Source: Euperipatoides rowelli (lineage: Eukaryota; Onychophora; Udeonychophora; Euonychophora; Peripatopsidae). From it: a DNA stretch of 10,246 nucleotides. Below, one piece after another: positions 7,028 through 10,246 of the stretch. The notes under the pieces were generated by a model that had not been told where the DNA came from, did not search any database, and saw nothing but the letters and a program-made list of their open reading frames with translations. The stretch is taken from NCBI GenBank assembly GCA_003024985.2, contig PXIH01S0032448.1. One strand, written 5' to 3'. Every line of letters begins with the position of its first letter. The stretch's first letter is position 1. The position numbers and the translations under genes are program-made.

Positions 7028-7890
7028 TTCTAGTTTTTTTTTTTTTTAATTTTTACATGAAATGAATGACGATTTTAGAATGTCAGTTGGTCTTCTTATA
7101 GAAGAATTTTGGCCTTTCCAAAAGGTAATGTTATCAAGGATTCTAGTTTTTTTTTTTTTTTTTTTTTACANAAAATTGCGATTTTAGAATTTGTTTGTCT
7201 TCTTATAGGCCTATATGAATTTTTGCCCTTCCAAAAGTGCATGATATCGACAATTCTAGTTTTTTGTTTTTTATCATTTTTACATGAAATTACGATTTTA
7301 GAATGTCAGTTTGTCTTCTTATAGAAGAAATTTGGCCCTTCCAAAAGGTAATGATATCAAGGATTTTAGTTTTTTTTTTTTTTTTTTTTACACAAAATTG
7401 CGATTTTGGAATATCAGTTTGTCTTCTTATATATGAATTTTGGCCCTTCCAAAAGTGCATGATATCGATGATTCTAGTTTGTTCTTTTTATCATTTTTAC
7501 ACGAAATTACAATTTTAGAATTTCAGTTTGTCTTCTTATAGAAGAAATTTGGCCTTTCAAAAAGTGCATGATATCGAGGATTCTAGTTTTTTTTTTCATT
7601 TTAACATGAATTTACGATTTTAGAATGTCAGTTTGTCTTCTTATAGAAGAATTTTTGCCCTACCAAAAGTGCATGATATCGACGATTCTAGTTTTTTTAA
7701 AAAAAATTGCTATTTTAGAATCTCAGGTGGTCTTCTTATAGAAGAATTTTGGCCATTCAAAAAGTGCATGATATCGAGGATTCTAGCTTTTTATTTTTTA
7801 TTTTTACACAAAATTACGATTTTAGAATGTCAGCTTGTCTTCTTATAGAAGAATTTTGGAGGTGCGAAAACTGCATGATATCGCCATTTT
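7028..7890. repeat. Minisatellite-like tandem array, eight units of about 107 bp
   Basis: The word CTTCTTATA recurs at 7092, 7199, 7315, 7423, 7532, 7637, 7732 and 7839, at spacings 107, 116, 108, 109, 105, 95 and 107. Each unit has the order ACGATTTTAGAATGTCAG, then CTTCTTATAGAAGAATTTTG, then CCAAAAGTGCATGATATCGA, then GATTCTAG and a T run whose length (about 7 to 23) explains most length variation. Units 1 and 3 share GGTAATG and TATCAAGGA. Units 2 and 4 share TATATGAATTT- or TATGAATTT-type junctions, GTGCATGATATCGA and a preceding TTGCGATTTT. The array therefore evolved as dimers. The 71-codon frames across it exist because the period is near 108 and poly-T reads as Phe; I do not consider them genes. 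N at 7171 marks uncertain sequence. Confidence 0.92.
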
Positions 7891-7920
7891 TTTTTTGTTC
7901 ATTTTAACATAATATTCAGA

Positions 7921-8054
7921 TTTAATAATGTGATTATAAGGTTTTTAATAGCTTATACGATCTTGAAGGATGAAGGGTGCATCTTCTGTTTAGAAGATGA
8001 TCCCTTCATCCTTCCAGATCACCCAAATAGCATATAATTATATATATTTTCTAT
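7921..8054 (+). repeat. Duplicated block, copy 1, containing hairpin 1
   Basis: It shares its whole layout with 8102-8234: GATTATA, GTTTTTAAT, GCTTATACGATCTTGAAGGA, then a hairpin, then CCAAATAGCAT and TAATTATATATATTTTCT. The offset between copies is 182 bases. It lies directly after the 107-bp array but has no clear similarity to that unit. Confidence 0.85.
7959..8020 (+). ncRNA. Candidate pre-miRNA-like hairpin 1
   Basis: Positions 7959-7987 pair with 7992-8020 around the 4-base loop GTTT. By direct comparison 26 of 29 positions are Watson-Crick pairs, with mismatches at stem positions 6, 20 and 21. The arms begin GATCTTGAAGGATGAAGGG and end CCCTTCATCCTTCCAGATC. Outside the stem, TAGCTTATAC and CAAATAGCAT can pair weakly, as a basal stem might. 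Size and near-perfect pairing fit a metazoan miRNA precursor, although a 4-base loop is small. A transposon-derived foldback is the main alternative. Expression is unknown, and the strand is not determined by structure. Confidence 0.4.
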
Positions 8055-8101
8055 ATAAGCTGACATTTTGGCGGCGGAACTATTTTAATGAAATAGGATC
8101 A

Positions 8102-8234
8102 ATTTTATAATGAGATTATAGAGTTTTTAATTGCTTATACGATCTTGAAGGATGAGGGTAGAACTTCTATATAGAATATGCTACCTTCAGCCTTTCAGAT
8201 CCTCCAAATAGCATCTAATTATATATATTTTCTT
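8102..8234 (+). repeat. Duplicated block, copy 2, containing hairpin 2
   Basis: It is the second copy of the block at 7921-8054, in the same orientation. The 5' arm of its hairpin is identical to copy 1 over GCTTATACGATCTTGAAGGA. The loop side and 3' arm differ. The 47-base gap between the copies contains TTTTGGCGGCGGAAC, unusually GC-rich for this area. Confidence 0.85.
8141..8201 (+). ncRNA. Candidate pre-miRNA-like hairpin 2
   Basis: GATCTTGAAGGATGAGGGTAG (8141-8161, split here as GATCTTGAAG and GATGAGGGTAG) pairs with 8181-8201 using mostly Watson-Crick pairs, two G-U pairs and two mismatches. The apex TTCTATATAGAA (8165-8176) is a 12-base palindrome. Relative to hairpin 1, the GGTAG/CTACC segment differs on both arms and still pairs. 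That is the pattern expected if structure is maintained, though two copies cannot prove it. Confidence 0.38.
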
Positions 8235-8271
8235 AGGAATCTCTAAATTCAAAATAATACTCCAAAAATTA

Positions 8272-8493
8272 TTCTCCAGCAAAGCTAATTACATTAATAT
8301 GATTAAAAAATAGTACTGTAGATGTGTTGTAAAAAAAAAATCCAAATAAATTAAACATATCTATTTTTATAATTTTCATATTTTAACCAATTATTTTAAA
8401 TGTATGAATTTAAATAGTAAGTAATATGAATATTTTTAAAACAATTGTTCAATTTTATAATGTTTATAACAATGGTAAAGCATTGCTGGAGAA
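8272..8493. mobile_element. 222-bp MITE with TA target site and TTCTCCAGCAA ends
   Basis: The left end TTCTCCAGCAAAGCT (8272-8286) and the right end on the opposite strand, TTCTCCAGCAATGCT, match at 14 of 15 bases. Both sides abut TA (8270-8271 and 8494-8495), so the duplication fits Tc1/mariner-type insertion. The interior is very AT-rich and non-coding. A third copy of the terminal word lies alone at 6467-6481. Confidence 0.75.
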
Positions 8494-8496
8494 TAA

Positions 8497-8589
8497 TGCA
8501 GGTTGGCCCAGAAGTGGTTATGTGAAAATCTGGATCCCCTACACAGTACTCCTTACAGTCTCGAAAAATTTGGAACTACCTTTATCAAC
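8497..8589 (+). other. Short open fragment, 31 codons, origin unknown
   Basis: After the MITE the sequence is GC-richer, and one frame is open to a TAA at 8590-8592. It begins CRLAQKWLCENLDPLH and continues STPYSLEKFGTTFIN. The composition looks protein-like, but I cannot match it with confidence to a family. The WL.EN pattern is only loosely like some mariner-type transposases, and the usual catalytic context is missing. It may be a decayed transposase scrap or chance. Confidence 0.18.
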
Positions 8590-8671
8590 TAAAAGCAAAA
8601 TATAAATCCATTAAAACTGTTTAATAAATTCAGTCAATTAGACTATATGGAGAGAACAATTAGAGCATAAG

Positions 8672-8719
8672 GAGGGAGAGCTCTGAAGGTATGTTTTGAA
8701 CTCCCTCTTTTTTTTTTTA
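8672..8719 (+). repeat. GAGGGAG hairpin followed by a T run
   Basis: GAGGGAG (8672-8678) pairs with CTCCCTC (8701-8707), 22-base spacer, followed by about twelve T. The spacer includes AAGGTATGT near 8686, a good match to a splice donor, but no supporting exon is evident upstream. Confidence 0.3.
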
Positions 8720-8783
8720 CTTTAACATATTATTATTATTAAATTTGTTTATTACTATTAAAAAAACATAAATATAAACAGGA

Positions 8784-8796
8784 ATTTAACTTTCGA
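8784..8796. repeat. Target-site duplication flanking the LINE, 3' side of the element
   Basis: ATTTAACTTTCGA is identical to 9677-9689. With neighbouring bases, 16 of 19 positions match. It marks the probable 3' border of the minus-strand LINE. Confidence 0.7.
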
Positions 8797-9676
8797 TACT
8801 TATAGTCATTAGACCCTGAGAATGTATGGCTATTTACAAAAATTATTATTATTATTGCCTTATTAATCAAAAACTAATACTAAAAAAATAAACAAAAGTT
8901 CAACTAAATAACCCCATCTCCAAATTGACTACCTCTATCATTTAGGAATTGGTAAAAGTTTATACCTTTCAGTTCTACATTTAGGAGCACACAACCTAGA
9001 AGCATTTCTAATAGCTCTACCTGTCTGCTCAAGTTTAGTTTTGGGCTTTACAACTGAGTAAGTAGATAGGAATTTGGCAGAAAACTTTTTAAATAAAGAT
9101 TTCCTTCTATTTTCTAATGCTCAAGTCCCAGAAACAACAGGAACTTTTCATAATTCTCATATTTACTTCCCAATATAACCCTGGTAACTCTTCTTTGAAC
9201 AGATTCCAATTCTCTAATTTGTGATTTAGTGTTCGAGTTAAACCACACTACACAGCAGTATTCCAGACTAGATCTTATATAGGTGTAATAAACCTTAGTC
9301 AACAGCACTTCTTTCATTCCAACATTTCTCAGCCTATACAGCATGTATATTTGTTATTAGTCTTAAAGACAGTTGAGTCAATATGAGAGTCCCATTTGAG
9401 ATTAGCTTGAACGATAATTCCTATAGTTTTACATTGACTAACTCGTCAACAAATCGGAACCAATCCTTAATTCAAACTCACGTATAGACTGGTTATATTT
9501 TATTAATTACTTCTATCAAGAGTCTATGAGAACAAGCTCTTCCTCCTCAATGTATATTCAATTATTTAATTTATATGTGGAACTTTATTAAATTTAGACA
9601 ACCATTTTTTATTGTTTAGTATGTTATTTTTTAAGCAAACACCACAAGCTTAAAAAAATTATTAGGAGAAAAGCGT
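8797..9676 (-). mobile_element. 5'-truncated CR1/L2-like non-LTR retrotransposon
   Basis: The element is bounded by the 13-bp direct repeats at 8784-8796 and 9677-9689, giving 880 bp. The inside codes on the minus strand for the C-terminal part of a LINE reverse transcriptase from about 9655 down to 8941. Roughly 8797-8937 would be its 3' untranslated region, with (AAT)n-like stretches and no long poly-A, as in CR1/L2-type elements and unlike L1. The open fragment ends within about 30 bp of the target duplication. This fits ordinary 5' truncation during target-primed reverse transcription. The exact clade is uncertain. Confidence 0.8.
8938..9655 (-). pseudogene. LINE reverse transcriptase, C-terminal fragment, frameshifted
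   Basis: This is the end of a non-LTR retrotransposon ORF2-type polyprotein, which copies element RNA into DNA at the target site. From 5' to 3' on the minus strand the recognisable pieces are NNKKWLSKFNK (about 9602), REFELRIGS (about 9470), GIIVQANLKWDSHID (about 9400), YMLYRLRNVG, YTYIRSSLEYCCVVW, RELESVQRRVTRVILGS (9344-9117), LENRRKSLFKKFSAKF, and RTERYKLLPIPK ending at a TGA at 8938-8940. W..KFN, GV/II...LKW..HI, IRS.LEY...VW and LE.VQRR are hallmarks of the region after the catalytic palm in CR1/L2-like elements. The YADD box would lie upstream and is absent. Stops occur near 9354 and 9114 with frame changes at both, plus several more above 9400. The longest intact piece is 76 codons (9114-9344). 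Its ATG there is simply an internal Met, not a true start. Confidence 0.88.
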
Positions 9677-9689
9677 ATTTAACTTTCGA
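9677..9689. repeat. Target-site duplication flanking the LINE, 5' side of the element
   Basis: ATTTAACTTTCGA is identical to 8784-8796. The truncated 5' end of the LINE sits immediately to its left on the plus strand. Confidence 0.7.
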
Positions 9690-9970
9690 GATTTCCTAAA
9701 ACAGGTGTTCTCAAACTTTTGGAATGTTGTACCACTTAAATAACCTGCTAAAAATTAATGTACCACCCTGTGCATGTTTTGTAATTCGGAATTTGTGCAG
9801 CCAAGAGTATGTGTTTATGATCAGATGACGAGCAGAATAAAATAAACAATCTTGTCAAAAAAAAATCATAATTTTATTGTATTGATTATTTCACCTAAGA
9901 TATTATTTACTTTTATTCAATGTTCATTTTCATCTTAAACACGTCGTTCATTTAAAAATTTAAAATGTAA

Positions 9971-10077
9971 TATAAAATGCACTAAATATGGTACATCGTA
10001 ACTTAACTAACCGCACAATGATTAATCATTATGGACATCAACTTAGTGATATCTAAGTGCAAATAATGCATTTTATA
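9971..10077. repeat. Imperfect central palindrome of the hAT-like element
   Basis: TATAAAATGCA (9971-9981) pairs with TGCATTTTATA (10067-10077). AATGATTAATCATT (10017-10030) is a perfect palindrome with the same centre, so the whole stretch is a decayed inverted repeat inside the element. Confidence 0.5.
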
Positions 10078-10164
10078 TCAAGAGAAAATACTGATTCGTA
10101 ATACATTGGATATTTGTATATGAATTTTTGTTGTATCTCTGTGTAACACGTGAAACAACATAAT

Positions 10165-10198
10165 GTACCACTAGTGGTACATGTACCACTAGTGGTAC
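10165..10198. repeat. 34-bp perfect double palindrome, GTACCACTAGTGGTAC twice
   Basis: The 16-bp palindrome GTACCACTAGTGGTAC occurs at 10165-10180 and again at 10183-10198, separated by AT. The full 34 bp is therefore itself self-complementary. It lies about 25 bp inside the right end of the hAT-like element, whose left end has single GTACCAC words. In hAT elements such subterminal repeats commonly serve as transposase binding sites. Confidence 0.85.
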
Positions 10199-10246
10199 CG
10201 TTACCACAGTTTGACAATCCTTGGCATAAATCATTAATCAGGTTTA

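Larger units (their letters stand above)
9702..10223. mobile_element. Non-autonomous hAT-like DNA transposon, 522 bp
   Basis: The left end CAGGTGTTCTCAAACTTTTG and the right end on the opposite strand, CAAGGATTGTCAAACTGTGG, share CA.G..TT.TCAAACT.T, the familiar end type of many animal hAT (Charlie-like) elements. Possible 8-bp target duplications TCCTAAAA (9694-9701) and GCATAAAT (10224-10231) match at only 5 of 8, so the insertion is old or the border is slightly off. GTACCAC words occur near both ends (9729, 9760, 10165, 10183). The centre is an imperfect palindrome around 10023. There is no transposase coding. It inserted 12 bp from the LINE duplication. Confidence 0.72.

Noticed and set aside
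7109-7848. Three 71-codon plus-strand open frames as a novel repeated protein family
   Set aside because: They all lie in the 107-bp tandem array. The period is close to a multiple of three and poly-T reads as Phe, so open frames arise automatically. Unit lengths of 95 to 116 break the frame, and there is no start context or conserved codon pattern.
7028-8234. CRISPR array
   Set aside because: Units are about 107 bp and similar along their whole length, with no short repeat alternating with unique spacers, and the surrounding elements are eukaryotic.
8500-8691. Coding exon ending at the donor-like AAG-GTATGT near 8686
   Set aside because: The open frame stops at 8590-8592, about 95 bp before the donor-like site, and no other frame stays open across the stretch with recognisable content.

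Overview
This window looks like AT-rich, non-coding nuclear DNA from a eukaryote, most likely a metazoan. The evidence is low GC, long poly-A and poly-T tracts, no long open frame, and decayed animal-type transposons: one CR1/L2-like LINE fragment, two hAT-like non-autonomous elements and two MITE-like elements with TA target sites. I cannot name the species. Apart from a possible 25-codon exon end at the left edge, I see no host gene. The short open frames are chance or repeat-driven. One ambiguous base (N) lies at 7171, after a 21-base T run.

Layout. 1-78: a relatively GC-rich block that could be the 3' end of a coding exon. 79-990: AT-rich DNA. 991-1587: a probable MITE-like unit with AGTCAT...GTATCT ends and nested GTATCTC/GAGATAC palindromes. 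1588-2716: AT-rich DNA. 2717-3410 and 4350-4815: two diverged copies of one sequence in opposite orientation. The first is split by a 492-bp hAT-like element (2879-3370), and the second preserves the empty site. The second copy also carries a foldback element (4626-4737). A 190-bp near-perfect hairpin MITE with a TA target site follows at 4922-5111. 5112-6660: mostly featureless AT-rich DNA with poly-T tracts. 6663-6776: a cluster of small stems.

7028-7890 is a tandem array of eight units of about 107 bp, each with a T-run. Adjacent units pair into a dimer of about 200-224 bp. Immediately downstream are two copies (7921-8054 and 8102-8234) of a block whose centre folds into a miRNA-precursor-sized hairpin. 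The terminal stem differs between the copies, yet both still fold. This is the most interesting non-transposon signal in the window. 8272-8493 is another TA-flanked MITE. 8797-9676 is a 5'-truncated, frameshifted LINE reverse-transcriptase fragment on the minus strand, flanked by a 13-bp direct repeat. 9702-10223 is a second hAT-like element with a 34-bp perfect double palindrome near its right end.

No genes act together here. The window records serial insertions, and the interest lies in insertion history and in several strong RNA-hairpin candidates.
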